A DNA stretch of 64,000 bases from Carex sylvatica (Eukaryota; Streptophyta; Magnoliopsida; Poales; Cyperaceae): the NCBI GenBank assembly GCA_964058845.1, contig CAXKVR010000096.1:1-64000 (forward strand), read 5' to 3'. This document shows positions 1-11,972 of this stretch, one piece after another (position 1 is the stretch's first letter; every line of letters starts with the position of its first letter). The position numbers were made by a program, and so were the translations under genes. The notes under the pieces were generated by a model. That model did no database searches, was not told the DNA's origin, and was given only the letters and a program-made list of their open reading frames with translations.

Positions 1-1546
1 GAAATTTTTCTCTAAATATCTATTTTACTCTTATATTCCCTCTTTCTTATTTATTTAGATTAATTCTGTCATAATTATTCACAAGTTAATAAAGAAAATA
101 AATATATAAACAAGCTCCAACCTCAATTGGAATGATGAAACAAATAAGATGAAAATTCAGGTCACGAATAGGTCCTTCCAAATCCAATACATTATTGATA
201 ACAAAATTAAATATACCCCTCTAAATCCAATACATCACATATTTTCTTGCATAACAATTAATGATAACAATTGGGTTTGTATTCTCATTCGTTTATTTCT
301 GCCTAGACATAGCCAAAGTAAATGAATATGGACATAAAGTATGGTATTAAGACTGAAGGATAAATTATTTATCAAATATTTTCTGAGTAGAAGATATTGA
401 ATCCCAGTTGACTTTGTTATGCAAAACATAAATAGATCTGGTGCTACAAATTTAAGGACCATTGAGATAAGTAATTAGAGTTTCTTGATCAGATTATACA
501 TGAGCACTGAAATTACCAAAAGTACATTGAAATATACTATGGTTGCTAATTTTTATGTACAAGATTTTATGATAGCTTATATATATTTTTCTCTCATTGG
601 TACTTGAGAACCACAATTAATATATAATTCTAAAGCAATCTCAAAAACCATTTACAAAGCAAAAAAAAAAAAAATCGCAAAGATAATCTAACGAGTCGTC
701 AAGTGACACATAAATTTGTGTTTTATTTTGTGAACTTGTGCTTGTATGGATATTTTATGCTAATTCTAAGATAATTTTTAAATTTTACAAAAAAAAATGA
801 ATTTTTTTGTCATTTTCAGTGGACGGCCTTGTGCTTACTGATTTCTCTATTATTGTTTGTGTGCTTACTGACCTTGATACACACTTAAATCAGTAGCTTT
901 CTAGCCATTTGAAATCATTGAATGATGTGGTACCAATATGAAGTGACTGGAGGAAGACATTAGAAATCATTGCACGTATATCTCCTAGTGGCAGGTTTTA
1001 AGTATAACAATTTAGTATTATTTTTTTGTATGCACTATGTTTGTTTACTTTAAGTTATAGTATGGGTAATTGTTAGTTTAAGCTATAGAAGTAATTGTTA
1101 GCACAGTGAATTTTCGGAGGACACAATGGATATTTAGATTTTTGAGTTTAAATTTAATTCAAGGATATACTCATATTGCTTAAAGAGATGGATAGTTTAG
1201 GGAAAGTGTTAGTTTTATCCCTTTTTTCTATTTTCCTGTGTTTGTGACTTGCTATGTACTTCAAACTTTGTGTTTTTAATAATTTTATAGCCTACGGGCT
1301 TCATCTTAGTGTGATGTATTGGTTTTTGAGGGGTATATTTAAAATATTTATCAGTGATGTATATTGTATTGGATTTTCAAGGGTTTATTTGTGACTTGGA
1401 TTTTCATTTTATTTGTTTCATCATTCCCAGCTTGTTTATATATTTATTTTCCTTATTAACTTATGAATTAATTATGACATAATTAATTAGAACAAATAAG
1501 AAAGAGAGAATATAAGAATTAAATAGATATTTAGAGATAAAAGTTT
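1..1546. mobile_element. Non-coding element with ~250-bp terminal inverted repeats
   Basis: The first ~260 bases return as a reverse complement at about 1290-1546. The shared parts include a CTCTAAATATCTATTT block at the outer ends, a TATATAAACAAGCT block and an AATCCAATACAT block, with only scattered differences. About 1 kb of AT-rich DNA without a convincing ORF lies between. Long inverted ends around non-coding DNA suggest a non-autonomous Mutator-like element, but no transposase is present, the class is inferred, and the outermost left bases may lie before the window. No target-site duplication can be checked on the left. Confidence 0.65.
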
Positions 1547-2777
1547 TTCTCAGCTCTCAAAATCACAATTATGCTCTTAATATATCACTCTCTTTTTCAA
1601 AATCAAACATGATTTTTTTGGTTTTTTTTTCAAAATATGGTATAAATAAAAAATTTGGCCATTTATGCACATGTAAATCAAATTCGCACAGTCAGGACGA
1701 TATGCTGGTGATTCACACCAAATCTTTTCTTCGAGAAGGAGAGACTTGATTCAGACAACGTTGAATAATTGTGTACGGTATTACGAAATAATCAACCTTT
1801 TTATTATTTTATTGGCAACTTGATTTGGATGGGACCGTGGTTTGTCGTTATTGGGACACTTGTCGATACCAGATATCAATCAATTCCGTAGCTTTTAATC
1901 TGGAATACCATTGCTTGATGTATGATAACACCTTATTTAGTTATTATCTTATCATGATGGAGGGTTCGACAAAGATGTCTGATGTTGTCATCAAATCATG
2001 TGTGTACATGAGAATATAATTAGTTCTGATAGAATATTGACTAAATAAAATTCGAAGATGAGAAGATAAAGAAGATTTTTAATGCAAATTATTTAGTATA
2101 AATTCTTTCTCCAAAAGATTAAAAAGCTACTGAGCCATCGAATTTTCTTTTAATTAGTACTCTCATTAATAAAAATAAGTAACATTGCGCAATTTACCAG
2201 AATATTTCATGGACGGTAGGAATGAATTACCAAAGTTCATAGCTTTATAACCAGCATCTTAAGATATATAAATTTAGCAAAACTTGCCACTTAATTAATT
2301 TCTATTTTTTTCTATTACTTGATTAAAAGTAATCAGCGCTCAGAACATTATTTATTCATATGGATTCTTGCGCAAAGGAATAATCTCCAAAATTTCTTTC
2401 CTGATTTGCTTATGAAGTGATGGGCCGGATTTAAGTAACATGAATGGGTGTTAATTAATCTCTCTGTTTTTAAAAATAAATAGATCATGTTTATATATAA
2501 TTTAGAGTAAAATGTCATAAATATTATAAATTGATTTCATTTTTAACATAAAATTTTATAAAATTAATGTGTGTGTATTTGCCTCATAGTTTGAAAGTTA
2601 AGATCCGTCCAGATGAAGTGCATTGTATAAATTCAATGAATGCGCCGAGTAATTTGGCGCTAAGACTAGATATACAGCCGCTATAACAAAACCACAATTG
2701 TTGCACTAGATTTTTGTATTGATATAATGATTGTTTTGGCTAACAGTGTTGCTCTCATCTTACATAGACGACTTCTA
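1547..2777. other. Intergenic, no gene seen
   Basis: This is AT-rich sequence between two inverted-repeat elements. The only ORF, at 1825-2019, has no recognisable motif and no splice context. I see no RNA gene or clear repeat. Confidence 0.5.
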
Positions 2778-4130
2778 CAAAAAATTTCCGATTTTTTTAT
2801 TTATATTAAAAAAGTAAATAAAATTTTAAAAAATAACCAAAACGGAAAGAAAATTCGAAAACTACTCAAATCGGAAAAAAAATTTCCGGTTTCAACATCA
2901 AATCTCGGAAATTCTTTTTTCGAAAACTCAATTCCGAAACCGGAAAAAATTTATTCGGTCTCCAAATTCAGAATTTTTTTTCGAATTTTAGTTCCAAAAC
3001 CGTAAAAAAAATTTCAAATTCGGAGATCCTACATAAACCCCCGCGCGGCTCTCTTCTTCCCCACAAGTCTCTTTCTCTCCTCCTCTTAAGGTATTTTTTT
3101 TAATTTTAATTTAAATTTATAATATATTTAATTATTTAATTTTAAATGGTTTAGAATAATGTCCAAATAATTTAGAATTTTAGAAAATTGTGTAGAATAA
3201 TTTAGAAAATACCAAAATAGTTTAGAATAATTTAGAAAATACCAAAATGGTCTAGAATAATTTAGAAAATACCAAAATAGTCTGAAATAATTTAGAAAAT
3301 ACGAAAATAGTCTCGAATAATTTAGAAATTACCAAAATGGTCTGAAATTTTTTAGAAAATACCAAAATAGTATGGAATAATTTAGAAAATATCAAAATAG
3401 TCTGGAATAATTTAGAAAATATCAAAATAGTCTGGAATAATTTAGAAAATATCAAAATAGTCTGAATTTTTTTAGAAAATACCAAAATTATCTAGAATAA
3501 TTTAAAAAAAATACCAAAATGGTCTAGAATAATTTAGAAAATACCAAAATAGTCTGAAATTTTTTAGAAAATACCAAAATGGTCAAGAAAATTACCCATT
3601 AATTTAAAAAATAGTTCGATTAATTTAGAAAATACCAAAATGGTCTAAAAAATTATCCTATTAATTTAGAAAATAGTTTGATTAATTTAGAAAATGGTGT
3701 AATGATTTAGAATTTTTTTAAGAACCTCTTTTCTTTTCGTAGCTTTGACTGTCTGATCGATCGGCTCTTCGATTCAGATTTTTTTATTTTTTTATTTTAA
3801 TTTTAATTTATAATATAATTAATTAGTTCATTTTAAATGGTTTCGAATAATGTCCAAATAATTTAGAATTTATAGAAAGTTGCCCTATTAATTTAGAAAT
3901 TCAAAATGGCCTACAATAATTTAGAAAATACCAAAATTGTTTGGAATAATTTTAGAAAATAACAAAATAGTCTAGAATAATTTAAAAAATACCAAAATAA
4001 TCTGAAAAACTGCTCTATTAATTTAAAAAATAGCAAAATAATCTAGAATAATTTAAAAAATATCAAAATAGTATAAAATAATTTAGAAAATTTCAAAATG
4101 ATTTAGAATATTATTCGAATTTTTTAGTTT
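2778..4130. repeat. Left terminal inverted repeat of element A
   Basis: About 1.3 kb, paired with 10915-11972 in reverse. The outer third is rich in AATTTCCGGTTT-type motifs (2880-3010, mirrored at 11690-11890). The middle is CT-rich (3040-3090). The inner two thirds are a minisatellite. Matching is interrupted and imperfect, so the two arms have diverged considerably. Confidence 0.75.
3165..4115. repeat. AT-rich minisatellite inside the left TIR
   Basis: A roughly 30-bp unit of the type AATTTAGAAAATACCAAAAT followed by AGTCTGGAAT is repeated many times at 3165-3720 and again, more degraded, at 3890-4115. The two blocks are separated by a unique stretch with the CTGTCTGATCGATCGGCTC motif. 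The apparent minus-strand ORF at 3252-3485 is only this repeat translated and is not a gene. Confidence 0.85.
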
Positions 4131-4135
4131 GGAAG

Positions 4136-6929
4136 ACGAAGTACTTAAACATACATTTAGCGGCTTGTTGTGGATAACTCACGACAATCATAGGATATCT
4201 GAGATATCTAAGGAGGTAAGCATTTCCTTATTTCATTTTTCATAACTCGATTAGTAATCAAATTATATTGTAATTGATTTTTTTCCTACTGTAGAGTAAT
4301 GATATTTTAACCGTGAGACACTATCGACACAAATGCGAGAATAACGAGAAGTACGCACCGTTTTTAATTCTAATGGGCTTATATCAGATCGCGACATTAC
4401 CTGATATCACCCTCGATGCAGCTCTCATTCATGGACTTGTCGAGCAGTGGTATCCGGAGACGCACACCTTTCATCTTCCCTTCGGAGAGATGACAGGTAT
4501 TAACTAATTCAAATAATTTTTTTTTATTTCTTACTGACAAGTCAAATAAATTACAATTACACTGGAGGATGTGAGTTGTTTGTGGAGTTTGCCTATTTCG
4601 GGAGATCTAGTAACGGGAATTACAGACTCAGTGAGTATCCAAGGCCGACTTTATGAGTTGCTAAGCGTCAAAGATCATGAAATCAAGGGTTTAATGAAAA
4701 AGAGAGGAAAGGATGCCAATGAGAGAACGTCAGACATGCTTATGGTGAAAAAAGCGCTCCGTGAGCGCTTTAAAACATTGCCTGCAGATGCGACCGACCA
4801 ACAATTGAAGTGGTTAGTATTTTTTATTTATTTAAAACCCTATTCGTATTTTACATTTTCAATAATGTATTAACATTCTAATATTGGCGATTAGGTATGT
4901 CTGTGGATTTATCCTTGACATGCTAGAGAATACCATGTTTGCCTTTAATAGCGAGGACGGAATACCGCTGTGGTATCTCAACATGATGGATAATTTAGAC
5001 GAGCTGAAGAATTATAATTGGGGTGGAGTTGTTCTTGCATATTTATACCAAAATCTATGCCTCGCATCCAATCCTAGCTGTCACTCTATGCATGGTCCCA
5101 CCATGCTTCTGCAACACTAGTCGTAGAGCCAATTTCAAATTCATCGGCCATTACGGGGATCTCAACCAGCATAGGACGCAGAAATAGAAGATACATGCCC
5201 AGCCTTTGCTGACCAATGGAAAAGCCCACATAATTGGGAAAACTCATCACATGCAAGTACTGACGGATAACATGGTGAATTAGCAGTCGTACGCATATGT
5301 TTACCACAAGCTTTCGAGAAGAACTTGGGCGGACCAGGTACATTGTAATAAAGTCGCATACTTTCTTTTATTTATGTCATCATAATTTTAAATTCTACCT
5401 AACATTGCAACTATAAATTTATCAGCCGTACTACTTGTACCGCGGTCCTCTTATTTTTTATTGGATTGTGGACCACCACAATCCCGATCACTACATGTGA
5501 TAATTTGGAAAATGGCAAGAGATCGCGCCACCGTCTCCCCTGAATAAGCACGAGCACTAAGAGCTGCACAAGTAATTTTCTTAGCCTTTCTGTGGTTTAT
5601 TTATTTTAATGTATTTATTTACTTTTTTATTTTACTAATATTGTAAACATGCTGAAATGGGGCTCAAAGAGGAATGCGAACTGGGCAAAAGTGCACCGCC
5701 GACATGTGATCCATGCGACACAATATGCACAGCATGTGTACGAAGTAGCCCATCCGTTTGATGTAAGTGACCTTGTAACATATTGAATATGGTACCAGAA
5801 GGATTGCATGGCATCTGTCTACTTGTTTGGCCAACACGTGTAGGGGATGGATCATAATGTTCCGGTTCCAAGGGACGAGCACTCGAAGTCTGGATACATT
5901 CTCAGCGGATCGACATTTGTTCGAAATGTAAATATTTCTAACTCTGGAATTTATAAATCATTTATTAGATATGATTTATTATATTTCAATTATGTGTATA
6001 GGCATTGCGTGGGATGGAAGAGTTGACACACGGCACACAAACATTTTTCACCAAGGGTCTCTGGGCAATTGGCAAGGCCAAAATGAGACGAGGTCTGTGC
6101 CTTTGCAGAGATAATGGCTACGGAGACTGTGCGCTTGCCATGATGGAGGAGGCGGAGGTTCCACGTAATTGGTAAGAGTTTTCATCCAGTGAGAGTGCAC
6201 CACTGGGAACGAAGCCATTCCCAGTGGCACCTGTATCTGAAGGCCCCGATCCAGTAGCGGGTTGGTTATATGATGGCTCCCAATGGAGGAATTACGTCCA
6301 GCCATGAGAGTTCGCTGTAAACACTCCACTAGCACATGTAGACGCCGGACAGGTATGAATTTAAATTATAAGCTGATTTCAAATTTAGTTTATAGCTAAG
6401 AAAAACAATGTACGAATTGAATGTGTAGGGGTCCGAGATATCGCTATCGCAGATGCCGGGGTACGAGATACCTCAACTGCAAGCTCAGGGGTACGAGATA
6501 CTGCAGGGGTGTGAATGGTTGTCTGGAATACTCAGCACTAAAGCCGGACAGGTATGTAGTACTTTAATTGAAGTAATTTTCTTTTTTAATATACAATGAA
6601 CTAAATTAGAAAATGTATTTGAAATGCAGATGTCTCAGGATCAGGCGGGTTATCGTTATTTTCCAGGTATGTCTCAGGATCAGGTGAATCAGGTGGAGCA
6701 AATACAGTTTGACCAAGCCAGATACGAATCACTACAGTAGTAGTTGGAGGTTCATCTGACTCCATGTCGGGACATTAATATCGGTGATGAAGGGGCGTCG
6801 TCTTCTTATCCACCTCAGGTGGATCCCATTGACGGGTTGCGACGTTCACACCATGAAAGAAATGACACTTTCCGCTTCTCGCATTCTCAGTATTCGAACT
6901 ACCATGTATATTCACAGTGTGGCCAGTAG
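4136..6929 (+). pseudogene. Plant mobile domain (MAIN/MAIL-like) gene, element A, broken
   Basis: PMD proteins occur as host genes (MAIN, MAIL1, in gene silencing and genome stability) and inside plant transposons; this copy is inside a Mutator-like element. Exons are visible at about 4136-4215, 4295-4496, 4557-4812, 4895 onward, and further pieces near 5425, 5650, 5840, 6001 and 6430, ending with a Gln/Ser-rich tail. Family hallmarks are GLYQIATL (near 4378), an LVEQWYPETHTFHLPFGEMT block (4438-4494), TLEDVSCLWSLPISG (4561-4605) and NWGGVVLAYLYQNLC (5018-5062). Stops interrupt the frame near 5118, 5122 and in later exons, including two TAGs in a row at 6739-6744. The acceptor of the second intron reads AA in place of AG (4555-4556). 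No ATG is obvious at the start. The protein cannot be made intact. The domain is clear; its role in the element is unknown. Confidence 0.85.
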
Positions 6930-7180
6930 GATTTATATATTTTATCTTGTCTACTATGTTGTATATTTTGGTATTTGCTTTACCTGTAGGACTAATCGTA
7001 TATTTTGATATGATTTGCTTTATCTTTTGATATGATTTGCGTTATCTTTAGGTATCATTTGCTTATATTTTAACAATTCTATCGATACTATCTTTTATAA
7101 CTTAAATAATTCAAATTGTACAACATAATTTTCAAATGCAAACTAAACTAAATTCGACAACAAACTGAACAACATACTAC

Positions 7181-7365
7181 TTCTTAACACATACAAATAA
7201 AATAGTTCTCAACACATACAAATAAAATAGTTCTTAACACATATAAATAGTTCTTAACACATATAAATAGTTCTCAACACATATAAATAAAATAGTTCTC
7301 AACACATACAAATAAAATAGTTGTCAATACATACAAATAAAATAGTTCTCAACACATTAAAATAG
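7181..7365. repeat. ~25-bp tandem repeat between the convergent genes of element A
   Basis: A unit of the type TTCTCAACACATACAAATAAAATAG is repeated about eight times with small deletions (some units lack AATAA). It sits between the 3' end of the PMD gene and the 3' end of the transposase. The preceding 6930-7180 is AT-rich 3' flank without coding signal. Confidence 0.9.
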
Positions 7366-7374
7366 CACACATTT

Positions 7375-10300
7375 TTAATTTCTATGACGCAGTCTAAAAT
7401 ACAGTCCGAGGGTGCGCCAACCAGATGTACTTGTCCTTGCTGGTTGCTATGCCGCTGCTTGCGCCTGTCTTGCTACCTCCTTTACATTACAAGTGGATCA
7501 TGTATTAAATTGTAAATTTAATTATAACAAGCATTTATAATTGGTAGATCAATTATACCTGATGTATTCCGATCAATTGTCTCACGATGAGGTTGATGTC
7601 CGAGTCTCCGACCACGCATTCTGTCCATTTCAATCGGTATGCAGTCGTGTCATCTCCTTCCTTTTTTGATCAGTATTTTCTCAGGTTTAATTGTTGGGTC
7701 GTTGTATACAGGCCATTCACATTGGTTTCCTTTCAGTCCCCAATGTCTGCTCCATGTTTGTACCACTATTGACATACGGTACAAGGGGTTGATGTACAGA
7801 TTTACATCATATCTCATTTCGCGGACAACCGCCATGAAATTGAGGCTTCTGACATTCACATTCAACCTATTTGTTGTCCCTAAGAACAACACTATACCCA
7901 AAATCCCTACAAATATACTCAAGTCTCGGCTGATTACGCCTTGTTGGAATTTTTTCACCCTTAACCAAGACCTCAAAAAACCCATGACCAGTACGATAAG
8001 GAATCACAGTCATGTCCCTTCCTTTTTCGATACGCTTTTGCAATATCTTACTTACCCTGTCGGACCACACCTGACCATGCTGACATCCCATTTTAGCTTT
8101 GTTCCATCGTTCAAAAAACTATTTATTCAATTTATAGAACGTGTCCTCCACCACCACTGCAACCGGTAATCGCCGACTAATTTTGAACACGGCATTAGTG
8201 ACTCTGACCCATTTGTTGTCATTATCCCCCATCGGTGGCCTCCATCCAATGATTGATACAACTTCTCTGGACATTGAAGCTCGTCTTCATCATTAGGGTT
8301 CCTCTTACCCACCTTATTAAGGTAGTCGATAGCCTTCGGACAATCAATTTCAAAGTCTTGTAACATCTCCTGCAACCTCCTAGGTTTGCATTTGGTCACT
8401 CCAGCTATGAACCTGTCGCTAACCTCTCTCTTACGCCCTACATGGTTGAAGAGATTTTCGGCAACATGTTGAGAACAATATCAATGTACACATTGATCGG
8501 TAGACTCATCCTATCCAAGATTCAGATCCTGAAATACGGCTTTAATTCTCAAATGTCTATCCGATATGACATAAAAGAATCGATTATCTCCAATTACTTC
8601 TAACCTCAACCATCTCATAAAAAAATTCCAGTTGTCAGCGCTTTCTTTCTCCACAATTGCAAAAGCCAATGGAAGCAATTAGTTTTCGGCATTATACATA
8701 CATGTCATTAACAGCCTACCTTGGTACCATCCCGACATGAAATATTCATTGATACTAATCGCTGGTCTCAGGAAAAGTATAGCTGCAATACACGCTCCAA
8801 ATGCCCATGCGGCTCTATGGAAATACCTATCAGTTTCTCCAGCAATTGGGGTTGAGATCACACAATACTTAGTTCCTGGATTGTTTTTTTTATGGCTTTC
8901 AATAGTGGAATAAGCAAGTTGTACAAGTTCTCTCAACTCCCAAACAGATTTACAATAGCAAGCTCACGGCCTCTCCATAATTTGTTGTACTTATCATATT
9001 TCTGCATAACGATATCTCGGATATGATTTATAGGAGAGCACACATCCCTTCTAATGGTCTTATCAATCGCATGGGCAACCATCTCTGCTGTAAGTTGACA
9101 ATGATCAGTACGTGTTGCTGATACTATTCACGTATGAGGAATTGCTTGTTTGTTAATAATTCAAGATTCTGGAAGACCGTTCTGCTTCGCGCATATCTTA
9201 AATTTACAAAAAAAATATCTCTGCACACCACCTCGTAGCGTCTAAGTTTGCTTCTAATAACCTTGTACTCATAATTCTTATCGAGATGAAACTATTAATT
9301 GCTATTCTTAGAGTCATTTTCGACTCATAAACTACACCCTTAGCTAATGTATTATCGAATTTTTTTTTGAGCTGCCGAAAAAATTGACATCTGCAGGCCA
9401 AAAACCAGATATATTATTGAAACTATCAATCGGATGTGTCATATTTTCTCGACCAGTTATCAGGTACTGTGCTTGACGGGATTTTGTTTGACGGGATTGT
9501 GTTTGACGAGACTGTAATTGTGACTGGCTGGGCGGTCCAACATCATCGTCAGAACCCAATGACTCATCTGAGAGTATCTCATCTCCACTCTTCAGACTGT
9601 CAGAATCAATTGCATCCACAGGTACATGCAAATAATCACGTACCTGTCTACGGACCCGACTGGTACTGGGTCGTGGTCTAACTGGTAGATCCATAGAGTT
9701 TCGACTGGTACTGGGTCGGAGTATAACTGGTAGATCCACAGAGTTCCGATTGGTACTGAGTTGGGGTCTAACTAGTATATCCACAGAGTTGCTACCGGTA
9801 CTGGGTAGGGGTTTGCTAACGGGTAGGGTACGGGCGGGTAGGGTATACCCGGGGTCGGGTACGGGTATGGGTCGGGTACGGGTATCATGGGTATACGGGT
9901 ACCACGGACCGGGTATCACGGGTATTTTTTTCAAAACCCGTACCCTACCCGTCTTATACCCGTACCCGTGGTACCCTTGACGGGTAGGGCGGTCCGAGTA
10001 GGGTACCTGGTCCGTTTTTTTTTCTCTGTTTTTCTGTCTTTTTTTTTTCTTTTAGGCGGCAAATTTCTGTCTGTTTTTTTATTTTTTTTCTGTTTTTTTT
10101 TCGGCGGCAAATTCGAAATTTAAAAAAAATTGAATTTTTTTGAAATTTTAAACGGGTACGGGTCGGGTACGGGTGCGGGGGTCAGGTGCCGGGTCGGGCG
10201 GGTACGGGCATAATTCGGGCCGGGTTTGCCCGGGTATTGAACCAAATAACCGTACCCTACCCATTTTATGCCCGTACCCGTGTACCCGTTTACCCGTTTA

Positions 10301-10912
10301 CCCGACCCATACCCGGGCTCGGGCACGAGCTGGTCGGGTACGGGCCGCCCGACCCGGGTTTTAGCAAACCACTAGTACTGGGTCAGTGTCTTATTGGTAC
10401 ATCCACAGAGTTCTGACCGGTACAGGGTTGAGATCCACAGGGTTTCGACTGGTACTGGGTCGGGATTGAGGTTCAAGAATCTGATTGGGCACAGGTGTTT
10501 GACTACTCAGGTTCAATTGAGGATTAAAATTGGTAAAATTTAATTTTAATTCTACATATAACTCTAGAACCGGTAATCTTTGTGAAAAAGACATCACAAT
10601 TTCTAAAATTATTTCGAACGATTGTTGGTTTATTACTGGTACTAATTGATAGTCACGTTGGCCATCGGTAGACATATTAAACCTAGCTTGGATTTTCAGA
10701 TTTGCTTGACTAGCATTATACCCAACTATTTTATAGATCTCATTCCGAAGATAATCAAAGCTGTGGTTCACAGTTAGCGATAATGAGTATTTAGCCCGGG
10801 TACTGTAAAAGACCCCGTCATCATTGTATTGGATTTTCCCTCTAATAAAATTTTTCGTACAAATGGTTGTTATTTTTAGTTTTGATTGGTCTGACAGTTT
10901 AAAAAATAACAA
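7375..10912 (-). pseudogene. MuDR/MULE-type transposase, element A, broken
   Basis: Read from 10912 downward. The N-terminal PB1-like domain (to about 10500) is followed by a Pro/Ser/Thr/Arg-rich repeat built on RPSTSRNSVDL-like units, which is interrupted by a hAT element (9806-10374). The MuDR DNA-binding region follows (about 9400-9050), then the MULE catalytic domain: FHRAAWAFGACI near 8822-8787, the first catalytic site read as ISINEYF (8756-8736), ISDRH near 8560, a CSQHVAENL block near 8475-8450, and GGHRWGIMTTNGSE near 8240-8200. A SWIM-type CECQKPQFHGG stretch is near 7840, and a small last exon ends at about 7375 after a short intron (about 7490-7557). The first catalytic Asp is Asn, and stops and frameshifts are frequent, so the gene is dead. 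It would have cut and joined element ends in the nucleus. Confidence 0.87.
9806..10374. mobile_element. G-rich non-autonomous hAT element inside transposase A
   Basis: A 569-bp insertion with terminal inverted repeats TAGGGGTTTGCTAA (9806) and its complement TTAGCAAACCACTA (ending 10374), one mismatch between the arms. It is flanked on both sides by a perfect 8-bp duplication GTACTGGG (9798-9805 and 10375-10382), the hAT signature. Both arms are arrays of CGGGTA-type motifs in opposite orientation around a T-rich core with GGCGGCAAATT motifs (about 10054 and 10103). The ORFs across it are translations of the CGGGTA array. It splits the Ser/Arg-rich repeat of the host transposase. Confidence 0.92.
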
Positions 10913-10914
10913 TA

Positions 10915-11972
10915 TAAGTACTTAAAAATTATTCGGATCTCTGAAAATTATTCTAGACCATTTTGGATATTTCTAAATTATTCTACACTATTTTTAATTT
11001 TTTAAAAATTAATATGGCAATATTCTAAACTATTTTGGAATTTTATAAATTATTCTAAACCAATTTGGAATGTTCTAAAAAATTATAAATTATTTGGACA
11101 ATATTCTAAAAAATAAAAAAATCATTTTGGAATTAATTATAAGATAAATTAAATTAAAAAAAAAAACTGAATCGAAGAGCCGATCGATCAGACAGTCAGA
11201 GCTTCGTAAGGGATCCGAAAAGGTAAGAGGTTCCTAAAATAATTCTAAATTATTCTAGATCATTTTGGAAAATTTTAAATTATTCTACACCATTTTGATT
11301 TTTTTTTTTAATTAATAGGACAGTATTCTAAACAATTTTGAAATTTTCTAGATTAATAAGAGAATATCTAAACCATTTCCTCATTCTAAACTATTTTGAA
11401 AATTTATAAATCATTCTAGATTTATAAACTATTTTTAGTCTAAATAATATATGTAATTAATCTATTTTTGATTGGTACAATTTAACAAATAACAACGTAT
11501 AAATAATTTAAAATTTAAAATTAAATAGAATGACAAAATTTACTGAAAATTAATTTTTGCACAATTTCGTCTGTTAGACTGAGTGAAGAAAGTGAGTAAG
11601 AGAGTCAGGCGAAGAAAGTGAGTGTGTGTGAGAGTGACTGATCTGCAGGATTTATAGACGAAATCAGTGCGATTGCAAAAACAAAATTTCCGGTTCAAAA
11701 CCGGAAAAAAATTTCTAGTTTCTAATAAAAAAAACAAGAAATTTTTTTTCTGGAATAGAACCAGAAATTTGTTTTTCGGATTCTTGATTAGAAGCCAAAA
11801 AAAAAAATTCCGGACTAAGGTTCAAAACCGAAATTTTATTTTCCGAATTCTAGTCAAGAAACCGGAAAAAAATTTTCCGGTTTGGATAAATTTGGAATTT
11901 TCATTCCATTTTTGTTATTTTTTTTAAAAAGAATTATTTTTGGATATAAATAAAAAAATCGGAAAATTTTAG
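10915..11972. repeat. Right terminal inverted repeat of element A
   Basis: The inverted counterpart of 2778-4130. It holds the reversed minisatellite (AAATTATTCTAGACCATTTTGG type, 10930-11450), the complement of the GATCGATCGG block (11165-11205), GA-rich DNA (11580-11640) and the CCGGAAA-rich outer segment (11690-11890). Confidence 0.75.

Larger units (their letters stand above)
2778..11972. mobile_element. Mutator-like element A carrying a PMD gene and a MuDR-type transposase
   Basis: A ~9.2-kb element bounded by long inverted repeats. The left end, from the AAATTTCCGATTTTTTTATT block at about 2781, matches the reverse complement of the right end at about 11950-11970. A second matched pair is the block around 3747-3775 containing CTGTCTGATCGATCGGCTC and its complement near 11165-11205. 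Inside are a plus-strand PMD pseudogene (4136-6929), a tandem repeat (7181-7365) and a minus-strand transposase pseudogene (7375-10912) split by a hAT insertion (9806-10374). The exact terminal base and target duplication could not be settled by eye. The Mutator class comes from the transposase, whose family is MuDR/MULE. Confidence 0.82.

Noticed and set aside
3252..3485. Minus-strand ORF with repeated FSKLFQTIL units
   Set aside because: It is the translation of the AT-rich minisatellite in the TIR of element A; the same array elsewhere has stops.
9750..10364. Several overlapping ORFs rich in Gly, Arg, Pro and Tyr
   Set aside because: They read the CGGGTA array of the hAT insertion and flip between strands, with no domain.
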